Shown here in pieces: positions 19,502-28,709 of a DNA stretch of 64,000 nucleotides. The notes beneath the pieces were generated by a model. The model searched no databases and had not been told where the DNA came from. It was given only the letters and a program-made list of their open reading frames with translations. Numbering within the stretch: the stretch's first letter is position 1; every line of letters starts with the position of its first letter. Made by a program: the position numbers and the translations under genes. The stretch is from CALGYY01 sp963678485. GTDB taxonomy: Bacteria; Bacteroidota; Bacteroidia; Bacteroidales; CAIWKO01. Where the stretch lies: contig OY782882.1 in NCBI GenBank assembly GCA_963678485.1, positions 868,001 to 932,000 of the forward strand, read 5' to 3'.

Positions 19502-22500
19502 CTATCGCAGGATTACAAGTTTTTCGAGCTTTTCAGCATAGCCACCCTGACTGCTTTTTACGCGAAGTTTGTAGACATAAACACCTTTACCAATAGGGTC
19601 TCCATAATCGTCAAGCCCGTCCCAAGGAATAGGTTCAGCACGATACCCATCGGTTTGCACCCATGCATCAATGGTTTTAACCAATTTTCCAGTAACAGTG
19701 AAAATTTGAATCTGAACGTCAAGTCCGCAACACGGCTGATTGTGCTCAAACCAGAATTCGGTATAGGTGGTAAATGGGTTTGGATAATTCAATACGTGAT
19801 CAAGTGCAAGATTAGCGTTATCGGCAACTACAAAGTCAATGGTTTTCTCAGAAGAATTATTGAACACATCCCACACTTTTAAATTTAATGTATGTGATCC
19901 GATTGATAAATCATCAAATGGATACCGAACCAATCCTGATTGGTAAGTGTTCATATCAGCCTCGTAGTAATCATTCAGCACATAAGTGTTTTCGGTAAGA
20001 TTATCGAGAACCGCTGCAATGTCGTGCCCAATGCCGCTTCCAACGGTATTAATCCCTCCGGAATCAGCAACGCGGGCATATAGGAAAGGACTGGCATCTG
20101 TAATACCACCGGAAACAAAGCGCTCGTTGTTGAGATATAATTGAATTTCCGGACCTTCTTTGTCAGTAATGACATTATTCTCTGTTCCTCCAATAATAAA
20201 ATCCATGCAATAACCGCTTGCATCATTCATAGTAGCATTCTTTGCGTAATAACTCATTTTACCATTACCATAGTTATATGCAATATCTTTAGGAACTAAA
20301 AATGAGAAAGAAAAATCCCCATTAACAACAGATGCTTTCCCCTTATAAATAATACTTTTCTGTAAAGTAAAAGTTTTAGGTGTTCCAGCATCGTTACCCA
20401 ATGAAGTGATAGAATTCTTTTTATCAAAGACTGTCGGATATAAAATCCCATTATATGATGTCAATTTATTTCCGGCCATATCGCGGATTTCACCACTTAC
20501 ACTGACTTTCGAAAGAGCCTTGAGCGTATCCATTACAGAACCTACATCATGCGTATTGATTTTTGTTGTGACCACATTATATTGCGGACAGGATAGCTTT
20601 AGCGCAGGATCGCCCAACAAACAGAAGTTTGCAATTGCAGATGCGCAGGAATAACTATTTTTTGCGCTTCGCACTGCATTGCCAATGCTGGGTTTTGAGC
20701 CAGAGCTTTCATTAAAAATAAAGGTATAGAAGCTATAATTTAATTCTGCATTCGAACCGGTATATGCCAACCGTGTTGTTGTGAATAATGCTATTCCCCC
20801 ACCGTTTGGATTGATTAGCACATATTCTCCTGCTGAAGTACGCGCAGGGTCATCGAAACGGCTGAATTCGCAAGTGGCTGTAACAAACAATGGCATATTG
20901 TTTTTATTTGTCCATCCATTGATATCATCCACCCCAAGAATAGCTTCGTGCGCCCAACCGGTTTCCCCGCCATGTCCAATATAATTTACGATTAGTGCAC
21001 CTTTCTCAACACGTTTATTAATCAAATCGTTGACTTCAGGATAGCGCTGTCCTCCTGGTGTTGAGACCTGAGTGTATGCATCCATATATATTTTATCAAT
21101 ATTATATATGGGGTATACCGTGTCAAGTCTGCGGGTAATTGCTTCGGTTTCCATAAGAAAATTCTCCGATGCAAGATCCGCATCATCTGCAACGAAACAT
21201 AATACATTACGCCAATCTGCGAAATTCGAAATATCGGAACTGAACCCGGAGCAACTTGCATCCTGAGTTACCAGATCTGTTTCACTTGAATAACGAAGTA
21301 TTTTTTCGACTACAGACGCTGCCTCCTCGGTGGTATTCACAGGTATTCTTCCAACAGCAATATCCATATTCCCGCCATATGCGCCATATTCGGCATCATC
21401 TAAAAATGTATAATAATCATCGGTCATCCATGACGTGGAGGGCGCCAAAGAATTGGGAGTTTGCCAAGTAACGATGAAGTCTGTATTATCAGGAACCCTA
21501 TCAAGATTATCATAGGACCCATCCCCAAACAAAAGGAGATACTGTGGTAGTAAACTGGTATTCGCTCCTGCCCTGTCGTAAAACATTTTCATGAACGATC
21601 TGATAGCCGTTGGATCTTGTGCTCCAGAAGAAAATTCATTGTAAATTTGATCAGGGCGCACCAACACCACATCCATTCCATCGTGTTGCTGATGGAATTT
21701 CACCAGTGTAGCGGCATAGGATTCAAACTCGGGTGGGGAAACCACAACCATATCATACTGACCGAAAGCGTGCAAATCCTGATTGCCAATCTTTCCATAA
21801 AGTGTAGGAGTATAATATGAAGAGCCGTTATGGGCAACAAATTCCAACAAGGAATCGGTACGTGCTTTAAAGGTCATGGTGCTGCCAGATAAAGATGTGC
21901 TCATCATTTTTACATTCAGAGGGTCTGTAACATTCCAAACGGCGACGGCTGAAGAAGCATTTGTCATGGAATACTCCGTCACACCCTGCCCCACTGAGTT
22001 CAAATCTCTGAACGAAAACTGTCCTCCAAAATAATTAAGGTAAGCTGTATAGTTTAATGAGAAATAATTCAACCAGCCAATGGCAGAACTTGATCCATAC
22101 TTGTTATATACATATCTTACCGTTACTGGAGATGTGGTGGTGAATGAAAAAGTCTTATCGTTGGTTGAAGCATATTGAGCAGTATAACTGGGATCTACAG
22201 GATTAATGCTTTGGGTTTCTTTTTTAACCCCATTCAAATAAATATCAAAACTGGAAATAGAGAAACTTCGGGCTAAGACAGAGGAGCTGCAGATAACCGA
22301 GGTTCCGGGGACAAGGTTAGGTAATTGGCACACAAAATCCTGTGTGACAGTAGCATCGAATACTTCGCCATAAAACTCGCGACCCGATTTAATTAGGTTA
22401 AGAGAGTCTCGTTCATGATATAAATAGTTCTGATACCGATCACAGGTGTAGTCAGGGCTATCAGGCAATGCACTTTGCATAGCAATTCGTTTACCCGGAC

Positions 22501-23380
22501 CACTGCCAACAGTGATAAAGTAAAAACCCTGCGTGGAGTATTTATTCAATTCATGAACAAATCGGATTTCAGAAGAATACTGTTTCCAATTCACAGTTCC
22601 AACCGCATAAAAAATAATGTAATCGCCGTTATCAAACGAGCCATCATTTTCTCCTGCAATGTAAATTGCATTCTCCTGTAAATCATCGTATCTAAAGGTT
22701 GAATTGTTCTCTGGCAATGGTTTTCCACCCTGTCCGTAAATCGAGATATTTCTAGGATCAACCCCTGTTAAATTAATTCCAAGTGATTGAAGATCACTAT
22801 AGGTTAAGATATAAATTCCGGATTGTCCTACACCTACTTTGTACCAATCACCGGAAGATAATACACTATGCGGAGCAAAACTCCAGGCTTTACCTGCTTT
22901 TATTCCATTGCTGGAAAAAGTCAATGAGAGCTCGAAGGAGATAAGTTTCTCATTTACACCTGTCAAAGGATTCTTTCGAAAAGGATTTACAGTAATTGCA
23001 GCGAAAGGTTTTTTATTTTCGTACACAACTTTCGATTGTACTGAAGGAACAGACATTAGAGATAGCTGTCGGTCAAAATCAGCGGGCATATTTGACCCAA
23101 TAGGCTGATAAACAGGATTTAAAATTTCAGCTTGTACCTGAGAGGCAGAGCCAGGCATATCAAATCGTTCGACATATACAGGTAATTGGCTGGTTTCATC
23201 TGCCATGGCGCCATCAAACCACAAAATATTTTTTTTGTCGCCCTGTGTAACTTTTACATCATTGATGTATTTCCAACTCAGATTTTTGAAAACCGTTTTC
23301 TGTGCCTGAACTTGAAGGCTTAAAAAACTAGAAATCAAAACAATAAATAAATAACTGCACCAAAACTTTTTCAGGGTCAT
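19502..23380 (-). CDS. porU: T9SS sortase PorU (C25 cysteine peptidase)
   Basis: At 1292 residues it is about the size of flavobacterial PorU. A signal peptide (about 1-26) is followed by an N-terminal propeptide-like region, then SSGDWYKVGVGQSGIYILTY, characteristic of PorU. The C25 peptidase domain has His at about 803 (NYIGHGGETG) and Cys at about 837 (TATCEFSRFD). The C-terminal domain resembles a T9SS sorting domain (NYPNPFTTYTEFWF ... GKGVYVYKLRV). PorU sits on the cell surface with PorV, cutting the sorting domain and transferring cargo to lipopolysaccharide. It is the first gene of a minus-strand run that continues to the shorter paralog, porV and ispF. Confidence 0.92.
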   Translation of the reverse strand: MTLKKFWCSYLFIVLISSFLSLQVQAQKTVFKNLSWKYINDVKVTQGDKKNILWFDGAMADETSQLPVYVERFDMPGSASQVQAEILNPVYQPIGSNMPADFDRQLSLMSVPSVQSKVVYENKKPFAAITVNPFRKNPLTGVNEKLISFELSLTFSSNGIKAGKAWSFAPHSVLSSGDWYKVGVGQSGIYILTYSDLQSLGINLTGVDPRNISIYGQGGKPLPENNSTFRYDDLQENAIYIAGENDGSFDNGDYIIFYAVGTVNWKQYSSEIRFVHELNKYSTQGFYFITVGSGPGKRIAMQSALPDSPDYTCDRYQNYLYHERDSLNLIKSGREFYGEVFDATVTQDFVCQLPNLVPGTSVICSSSVLARSFSISSFDIYLNGVKKETQSINPVDPSYTAQYASTNDKTFSFTTTSPVTVRYVYNKYGSSSAIGWLNYFSLNYTAYLNYFGGQFSFRDLNSVGQGVTEYSMTNASSAVAVWNVTDPLNVKMMSTSLSGSTMTFKARTDSLLEFVAHNGSSYYTPTLYGKIGNQDLHAFGQYDMVVVSPPEFESYAATLVKFHQQHDGMDVVLVRPDQIYNEFSSGAQDPTAIRSFMKMFYDRAGANTSLLPQYLLLFGDGSYDNLDRVPDNTDFIVTWQTPNSLAPSTSWMTDDYYTFLDDAEYGAYGGNMDIAVGRIPVNTTEEAASVVEKILRYSSETDLVTQDASCSGFSSDISNFADWRNVLCFVADDADLASENFLMETEAITRRLDTVYPIYNIDKIYMDAYTQVSTPGGQRYPEVNDLINKRVEKGALIVNYIGHGGETGWAHEAILGVDDINGWTNKNNMPLFVTATCEFSRFDDPARTSAGEYVLINPNGGGIALFTTTRLAYTGSNAELNYSFYTFIFNESSGSKPSIGNAVRSAKNSYSCASAIANFCLLGDPALKLSCPQYNVVTTKINTHDVGSVMDTLKALSKVSVSGEIRDMAGNKLTSYNGILYPTVFDKKNSITSLGNDAGTPKTFTLQKSIIYKGKASVVNGDFSFSFLVPKDIAYNYGNGKMSYYAKNATMNDASGYCMDFIIGGTENNVITDKEGPEIQLYLNNERFVSGGITDASPFLYARVADSGGINTVGSGIGHDIAAVLDNLTENTYVLNDYYEADMNTYQSGLVRYPFDDLSIGSHTLNLKVWDVFNNSSEKTIDFVVADNANLALDHVLNYPNPFTTYTEFWFEHNQPCCGLDVQIQIFTVTGKLVKTIDAWVQTDGYRAEPIPWDGLDDYGDPIGKGVYVYKLRVKSSQGGYAEKLEKLVILR

Positions 23381-23400
23381 AAAAGGGGAATTTCAGATTG

Positions 23401-23408
23401 CAAAGTTA
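23401..23408 (-). promoter_or_regulatory. -7 promoter box (TAACTTTG) of porU
   Basis: The minus strand reads TAACTTTG, 20 bp before the porU start at 23380. It is divergent from the porP promoters at 23516 and 23551. Confidence 0.6.
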
Positions 23409-23515
23409 ACACCTTGACGTGAATTAAACTGATTTAGTTGCCAGGACATTTTAGGGACGATTATTAAAAAATGTAACCAATTACAGAAAAAATAGTATAA
23501 AGTCTAAAAATTATT

Positions 23516-23558
23516 ACTTTTGCTCCACTTGTAATAACAAAAGATTTAGTATTTTTGC
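23516..23558 (+). promoter_or_regulatory. Two candidate -7 boxes upstream of porP (TACTTTTG and TATTTTTG)
   Basis: TACTTTTG lies at 23516-23523 and TATTTTTG at 23551-23558. The second has TTG at 23530-23532 with an 18-bp spacer. Either leaves a leader of about 120-160 nt before porP at 23685. The rest of the 304-bp porU/porP gap shows nothing else I recognise. Confidence 0.5.
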
Positions 23559-23684
23559 TTGGGAAAATTGAAAATTTAACGACAGTGTCACGGTATTATT
23601 GTTCAAAGGCTGAATATCACACAATTTAGGACGGCAGCCGCAAACGAACATTTTATCGTTGCAATTCTAGAACAATTAAAACTT

Positions 23685-24671
23685 ATGAGAAAACCGGTAC
23701 GAATTCTTCTGATGGTGATTTTGCTGCTATCAGTTAAAGTGGCCAACGCGCAGGACCCGCATTTTTCGCAGTACTACGCCAACCCGCTTTATCTGAATCC
23801 AGCATTTGCCGGAACTACCCTGTGCCCCCGACTTATTCTCAACTTCCGTGACCAATGGCCCAAGATTTCAGGCACATACGTCACTTACAACGCATCGTAC
23901 GACATGCACATCGAGAAAATGGCAGGTGGAATTGGATTTTTATTCAATACTGACCGTGCGGGTGAGGGAACCTTAAACACCACCACCTTTTCCTTCATGT
24001 ATTCGTATCGTTTAGAAGTAACACGTCATTTCTCTATGAAGGCAGCTTTACAAGCCACTTACTTCCAGAAATCACTGGATTGGGAAAAACTCACCTTCCC
24101 CGATCAAATATCCAGACAACATGGTTTTGTGTTTAATTCTGCCGAACTCCGTCCGGGAGAACTTTCAAAAAAGAATGTTGACTTTTCTGCAGGTATTCTT
24201 GGATACAGCGAAAAATTCTTTGCTGGTGTTGCAGTTCATCACCTTACCAAACCCGACGAAGGCTTCATCAGCCAGAGCCGTATTCCCCGCCGCTTAACCA
24301 TTCACGCAGGTGGAGTTTTTGATTTGGTTAAGAAGGTTCGTCGCAGAAGAAATTATGAGAACCCAACCATCTCTCCCAACATTTTATTTATGCAGCAACA
24401 GAATTTTCAGCAATTGAATTACGGCTTATATTTCAACCGTTACCCATTTGTTGGAGGTTTATGGTTCCGTCAGAACTTTAAAAATGCTGATGCTTTGGTT
24501 ATTATGGCTGGTGTTCAAGCTAGCATGTTTAAGTTGGGTTACAGTTACGACCTTACCTTATCTAAACTGACCAATGCTACCGGTGGGGCTCACGAAGTTT
24601 CATTTGCCCTTCAGTTTAACTGCCGTCCTGCACACAAACGTGCACGTGCAATAAACTGCCCGTCGTTTTAG
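23685..24671 (+). CDS. PorP/SprF family type IX secretion membrane protein
   Basis: The 328-residue product has a signal peptide (about 1-22, ...NAQ) and then the family opening DPHFSQYYANPLYLNPAFAG, followed by RDQWP in the first strand. The rest is a beta-barrel-like sequence. PorP/SprF proteins interact with periplasmic PorE/PorK-N parts and with secretion or surface fixation of type B-sorted adhesins. It is 47 bp upstream of gldJ, so the two are probably one transcript. Several paralogs usually occur per genome, so I do not assign a specific symbol. Confidence 0.9.
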   Translation: MRKPVRILLMVILLLSVKVANAQDPHFSQYYANPLYLNPAFAGTTLCPRLILNFRDQWPKISGTYVTYNASYDMHIEKMAGGIGFLFNTDRAGEGTLNTTTFSFMYSYRLEVTRHFSMKAALQATYFQKSLDWEKLTFPDQISRQHGFVFNSAELRPGELSKKNVDFSAGILGYSEKFFAGVAVHHLTKPDEGFISQSRIPRRLTIHAGGVFDLVKKVRRRRNYENPTISPNILFMQQQNFQQLNYGLYFNRYPFVGGLWFRQNFKNADALVIMAGVQASMFKLGYSYDLTLSKLTNATGGAHEVSFALQFNCRPAHKRARAINCPSF

Positions 24672-24718
24672 TTAATAATAATGAATCACAGAAATCAACC
24701 GAAAAATACATATTCACT

Positions 24719-26194
24719 ATGAAGTATAACAGAATCCTCGCGGCATTGGCGGTAGTTGCAACTGCTATTCTCGCGCTGTCCTCTTGTAAAAAAGAGGTAT
24801 CTCAGACAACCGGCTGGGCTTACAACGACCCCAGAAATGGTGGTTTCGAAGTTGTTCCCTACGAGCAGCAGGAAACAGGCCCCGGTCTGGTATTGATTGA
24901 AGGCGGTACATTTGCCATGGGTAGGACCGAGCAGGACGTTCTGTATGAATGGGATAATATTCCCCGCAGGGTGACTGTTTCGTCATTTTACATGGATCAA
25001 ACCGAAGTCAGAAACCTGGATTATTGCGAATATCTTTACTGGATTCGCCGTGTATTCGGTGTAGATTATCCTGAAGTTTATCAAAAAAGCGTTCCCGATA
25101 CACTGGTTTGGCGCGAAAGACTGGCTTATAATGAGCCTTACGTCGAGTATTACCTGCGTCACCCATCTTACAGGGATTATCCTGTGGTTGGTATCAACTG
25201 GGTACAGGCAACCGATTATTGCGCTTGGCGCACCGACCGCGTTAACGAGTATATCCTCGTTCGCGAAGGGATCTTAAAAATGGACCCCAACCAACAAAAC
25301 GAAGAAAACTTTGTTACCGATGCTTACCTAGCTGGTCAGTATGAAGGTATGGTTAAAAACGACCTTTACGACATGAACCCCAATGGATCAGGAACACGAA
25401 AAGTGCGCATGGAAGATGGTATCTTGCTGCCACGTTACCGCCTCCCGACCGAAGCCGAATGGGAATTTGCGGCACTCGGCCTTATTGGAAATACATTATA
25501 TGAACGTATTATTGAACGCAGAATTTATCCTTGGAATGGTCATATGTCTCGTAACGACCGTATGAGCAATCTCGGTGAATTTGTAGCTAACTATGTTCGT
25601 GGTCGTGGTGACTACATGGGGGTTGCTGGCAACCTGAATGATGCTGCCGATATTACTGCTCCCGTATATTCATATTGGCCAAACGATTACGGCCTCTATA
25701 ATATGGCTGGTAACGTTGCTGAATGGGTAATGGATGTTTACAGACCTATTTCTTTTGAAGACGTAAACGAATTCAGACCTTTCCGTGGAAACATTTACAC
25801 CACTGAAGTTCGCGACGCTGATGGTCTTGTTGAAGATAAAGACAGCTTAGGCCGTATTAAAATGCGCGAAGTTACTATTGACGAATCTGCAAACAGAAGA
25901 AATTATCGCCAGGCTGACAACCGCAACTATGTCGACGGTGACTATACTTCTACTGTTAATCAGTCTTCTGACTGGACAACTGCTGAAGATGCTGAAGGTG
26001 CCCGTATGTATGACTACAGCACAACTTCAATGATTAACAATGACGCCCGCGTTTACAAAGGTGGCAGCTGGAGAGATCGTCAATACTGGTTAAGCCCAGG
26101 ATCACGTCGTTTCTTAGATCAGAAACAATCCACAGCTTTTATTGGTTTCCGTTGCGCAATGACGCGTGTGGGAAGCCCTGTTGGAAACTACTAA
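24719..26194 (+). CDS. gldJ: Gliding motility/T9SS lipoprotein GldJ
   Basis: The 491-residue lipoprotein (lipobox ALSSC, Cys 23) has the GldJ-specific segment TTGWAYNDPRNGGF and then PGLVLIEGGTFAMGRTEQDV. An FGE-sulfatase (SUMF1) fold spans about 55-485, ending VYKGGSWRDR ... FIGFRCAM. GldJ is a homolog of GldK that is required for gliding and for stability of the T9SS core; it is structural rather than a formylglycine-generating enzyme. GldK would lack the GWxYND segment, so GldJ is preferred. A terminator follows 21 bp after the stop, separating it from murF. Confidence 0.93.
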   Translation: MKYNRILAALAVVATAILALSSCKKEVSQTTGWAYNDPRNGGFEVVPYEQQETGPGLVLIEGGTFAMGRTEQDVLYEWDNIPRRVTVSSFYMDQTEVRNLDYCEYLYWIRRVFGVDYPEVYQKSVPDTLVWRERLAYNEPYVEYYLRHPSYRDYPVVGINWVQATDYCAWRTDRVNEYILVREGILKMDPNQQNEENFVTDAYLAGQYEGMVKNDLYDMNPNGSGTRKVRMEDGILLPRYRLPTEAEWEFAALGLIGNTLYERIIERRIYPWNGHMSRNDRMSNLGEFVANYVRGRGDYMGVAGNLNDAADITAPVYSYWPNDYGLYNMAGNVAEWVMDVYRPISFEDVNEFRPFRGNIYTTEVRDADGLVEDKDSLGRIKMREVTIDESANRRNYRQADNRNYVDGDYTSTVNQSSDWTTAEDAEGARMYDYSTTSMINNDARVYKGGSWRDRQYWLSPGSRRFLDQKQSTAFIGFRCAMTRVGSPVGNY

Positions 26195-26215
26195 TATTTA
26201 ATGATATTTTAATAG

Positions 26216-26247
26216 AACCCCATTCTTCCAATGGGGTTTTATTTTTT
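26216..26247 (+). terminator. Rho-independent terminator between gldJ and murF
   Basis: A 9-bp perfect stem (AACCCCATT / AATGGGGTT), a 5-nt loop and a TTATTTTTTT tail. It overlaps an upstream in-frame ATG of murF (26231), which argues against that ATG as the start. Confidence 0.88.
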
Positions 26248-26254
26248 TATACCC

Positions 26255-27544
26255 ATGGTAAGCACAAAGGAATTATACCAGCTCTATTTGCAATCGCCTC
26301 TGATTGTGACAGACACAAGAGTACAGTTGAAGGATTGCCTCTTCTTCTGCTTAAAAGGAAGTAATTTTGACGGAAACCAGTTTGCCTCAGCAGCACTTGA
26401 ACAAGGTGCACGCTACGCAGTGATTGATGATCCCGGTTTACAGCACATTAAAGGGACATTATTGGTTGAAGATGTATTGACAAGCCTGCAGGAATTAGCG
26501 TCCTATCACAGGACACAATTAAACATTCCAATCATCGGTATTACAGGAACCAACGGAAAGACCACAACCAAGGAATTGACAACAGCTGTACTCTCGAAAA
26601 AATTCAGGGTTACATCAACTAAAGGCAATCTGAACAATCATATCGGAGTACCCCTCACCTTGCTTTCGATAAACCAAGATACTGAATTAGCCATCATTGA
26701 AATGGGCGCCAATCATCCAGGCGAGATTGCTGAGCTATGTAAAATAGCTCAACCTACCACAGGAATCATCACAAACATAGGCAAGGCACATCTTGAAGGC
26801 TTTGGAAGCATTGAGAATATTATTGATACCAAAACAGCATTGTACCGTAGTGTGCAGCAAAATGGCGGAACTGTCTTCGTCAATGCTCAGAACGAAACAC
26901 TATTGACTAAATCCAAAGGTATCCCCTCCTTTACTTATGGTGAAGGCAAGGACAGCAATATCATTGGAAAACTTGTTGCTTGCGATCCTTATATTAGTGT
27001 CAACTGGGGTGACAATCTGCAGCATACAACAAAAACTCATTTAGCCGGGGCCTGGAATTTTGAGAATATTATGGCAGCCATCAGTATTGGGATATATTAT
27101 AATGTATCCGAAAGCGACATAGATGAGGCCTTAAGCAATTACCAACCGACTAATATGAGAAGCCAAATCAAAGAAACGGCATCCAACACCGTTCTCCTTG
27201 ATGCTTATAATGCCAATCCAACCAGTATGAAGACGGCTATTCAACATTTTGGAAGTGCGCAAGCTAGCAATAAGATTTTAATTGTAGGAGATATGTTAGA
27301 GCTTGGCGCTGAATCAGAAAATGAACATAAAATTATACTTCAGCTAGCCGCAGCACTTGGTTTTAAACAAATCTATTTAATCGGAAGCAATTTCAAATCA
27401 ATCAATATTTTAGCTGAATATCCACGATTTGATAATACAACAGCTCTTTGCGCATATCTTAAAAACCATCCGATAACTGGCAGTCAAATATTGGTCAAAG
27501 GCTCAAGGGGTATCGGTCTTGAAAAAGTGATGGATGTCCTCTGA
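26255..27544 (+). CDS. murF: UDP-N-acetylmuramoyl-tripeptide--D-alanyl-D-alanine ligase
   Basis: The 429-residue protein has an N-terminal UDP-MurNAc-binding domain (STDTR-like ...VTDTRVQLKDCLFFCLKG). The Mur ligase P-loop GITGTNGKTTTKE lies at about residues 95-107, followed by EMGANHPGEI and the C-terminal DAYNANPTSM. MurF adds D-Ala-D-Ala to the muropeptide in the cytoplasm. I placed the start at ATG 26255 (MVSTKELYQLY) because the other in-frame ATG at 26231 lies inside the terminator stem. It overlaps or nearly touches anmK, giving a small peptidoglycan synthesis/recycling unit beside gldJ. Confidence 0.95.
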   Translation: MVSTKELYQLYLQSPLIVTDTRVQLKDCLFFCLKGSNFDGNQFASAALEQGARYAVIDDPGLQHIKGTLLVEDVLTSLQELASYHRTQLNIPIIGITGTNGKTTTKELTTAVLSKKFRVTSTKGNLNNHIGVPLTLLSINQDTELAIIEMGANHPGEIAELCKIAQPTTGIITNIGKAHLEGFGSIENIIDTKTALYRSVQQNGGTVFVNAQNETLLTKSKGIPSFTYGEGKDSNIIGKLVACDPYISVNWGDNLQHTTKTHLAGAWNFENIMAAISIGIYYNVSESDIDEALSNYQPTNMRSQIKETASNTVLLDAYNANPTSMKTAIQHFGSAQASNKILIVGDMLELGAESENEHKIILQLAAALGFKQIYLIGSNFKSINILAEYPRFDNTTALCAYLKNHPITGSQILVKGSRGIGLEKVMDVL

Positions 27545-27545
27545 A

Positions 27546-28622
27546 ATGAATTCGGATTCAGCAATATACAAAGTTATAGGTTTAATGTCGGGCACCTCCT
27601 TAGATGGGCTTGATATTGCCTATTGTGAATTCTATCAGGAAAATGGTAAGTGGAAGTTTTCCATTCCTTTTGCTGAAACGTATTCCTATTCAACGTATTG
27701 GGAAGAAAAATTGCGCAATGCACCCCTGCAATCAGGAGAAAAGCTACAAGCCATTTCCGTTGAGTTCGGTCAGTTCTCTGCATCATGCGTGAACCGCTTT
27801 ATTCAGGAGCACAATTGCAAGCCCACGATGATTGCCTCTCATGGCCACACCATTTATCACCGGCCCGATCTGGGCTACACTCTACAAATTGGCAGTGGTG
27901 CAGACATTGCAACGGCGACAGCTTTGCCAACGATATGTGATTTTCGTTCGTCTGATGTGGCATTGGGAGGTCAGGGTGCTCCTCTGGTGCCAATTGGTGA
28001 CCGCTTGCTGTTTGGTGATTACGACTACTGTTTAAACATTGGTGGTTTTGCAAACATCAGTTACGAAAAGAATGGTCAACGCATTGCCTATGATGTTGCT
28101 CCTGCAAACATACTGTTGAACTCACTTGCATTACGTGCCGGCATGCGTTTCGACGAAGATGGCCGCTTGGCATCGAATGGCAAAATAATTCCTCAACTGC
28201 TGGAGCGCCTCAATAATTTGCCCTTTTATCGGCAGCCTGCTCCGAAATCGCTCGGCAGAGAGTGGCTTGAACAACATTGCTTACCAATCATCGATGATTT
28301 TATAGATTCACCAATAAACGATATTCTTCACAGTGTCACTGAACACATAGCACTTCAGATAGCAGTTATAGGAAAAGACACTGTGGGGTCAAGAATACTA
28401 ATAAGTGGCGGCGGTGCACTCAACCGCTATTTAATTCAGCGCATAGCTCATCACTCATCATTAACCCTAGATATTCCCGAAGAACGCATCATAAATTATA
28501 AAGAAGCACTGATTTTTGCGTTTCTTGGTGTTTTACGCTTATGCGGAGAAGTCAACTGCCTTGCCTCGGTTACGGGTGCGTCAAAGGACCATTCAAGCGG
28601 ATGCATTTATCAGGGGAAATAA
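27546..28622 (+). CDS. anmK: Anhydro-N-acetylmuramic acid kinase
   Basis: The 358-residue product has the AnmK opening KVIGLMSGTSLDGLDIAYCEF, CDFRSSDVALGGQGAPLVP (substrate site), LNIGGFANIS and ISGGGALN, all part of the actin-like ATPase fold. AnmK phosphorylates and opens 1,6-anhydro-MurNAc released during wall turnover. ATG 27534, overlapping murF by 11 bp, is an alternative start. Translation is probably coupled to murF. Confidence 0.93.
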   Translation: MNSDSAIYKVIGLMSGTSLDGLDIAYCEFYQENGKWKFSIPFAETYSYSTYWEEKLRNAPLQSGEKLQAISVEFGQFSASCVNRFIQEHNCKPTMIASHGHTIYHRPDLGYTLQIGSGADIATATALPTICDFRSSDVALGGQGAPLVPIGDRLLFGDYDYCLNIGGFANISYEKNGQRIAYDVAPANILLNSLALRAGMRFDEDGRLASNGKIIPQLLERLNNLPFYRQPAPKSLGREWLEQHCLPIIDDFIDSPINDILHSVTEHIALQIAVIGKDTVGSRILISGGGALNRYLIQRIAHHSSLTLDIPEERIINYKEALIFAFLGVLRLCGEVNCLASVTGASKDHSSGCIYQGK

Positions 28623-28684
28623 TTAATTACGCACTGATATTATGCAACATTAAACTCTACCAACTGATTCCTCAACAAATTACG

Positions 28685-28692
28685 TAATTTTG
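28685..28692 (+). promoter_or_regulatory. -7 promoter box (TAATTTTG) of mscS
   Basis: TAATTTTG matches TAnnTTTG, 17 bp before the ATG at 28710, giving an almost leaderless transcript. Confidence 0.55.
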
Positions 28693-28709
28693 TATCAAAG
28701 CTTACACTG

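Noticed and set aside
26231..26254. Upstream ATG of murF at 26231
   Set aside because: It lies in the terminator stem and adds hydrophobic residues not seen in MurF.
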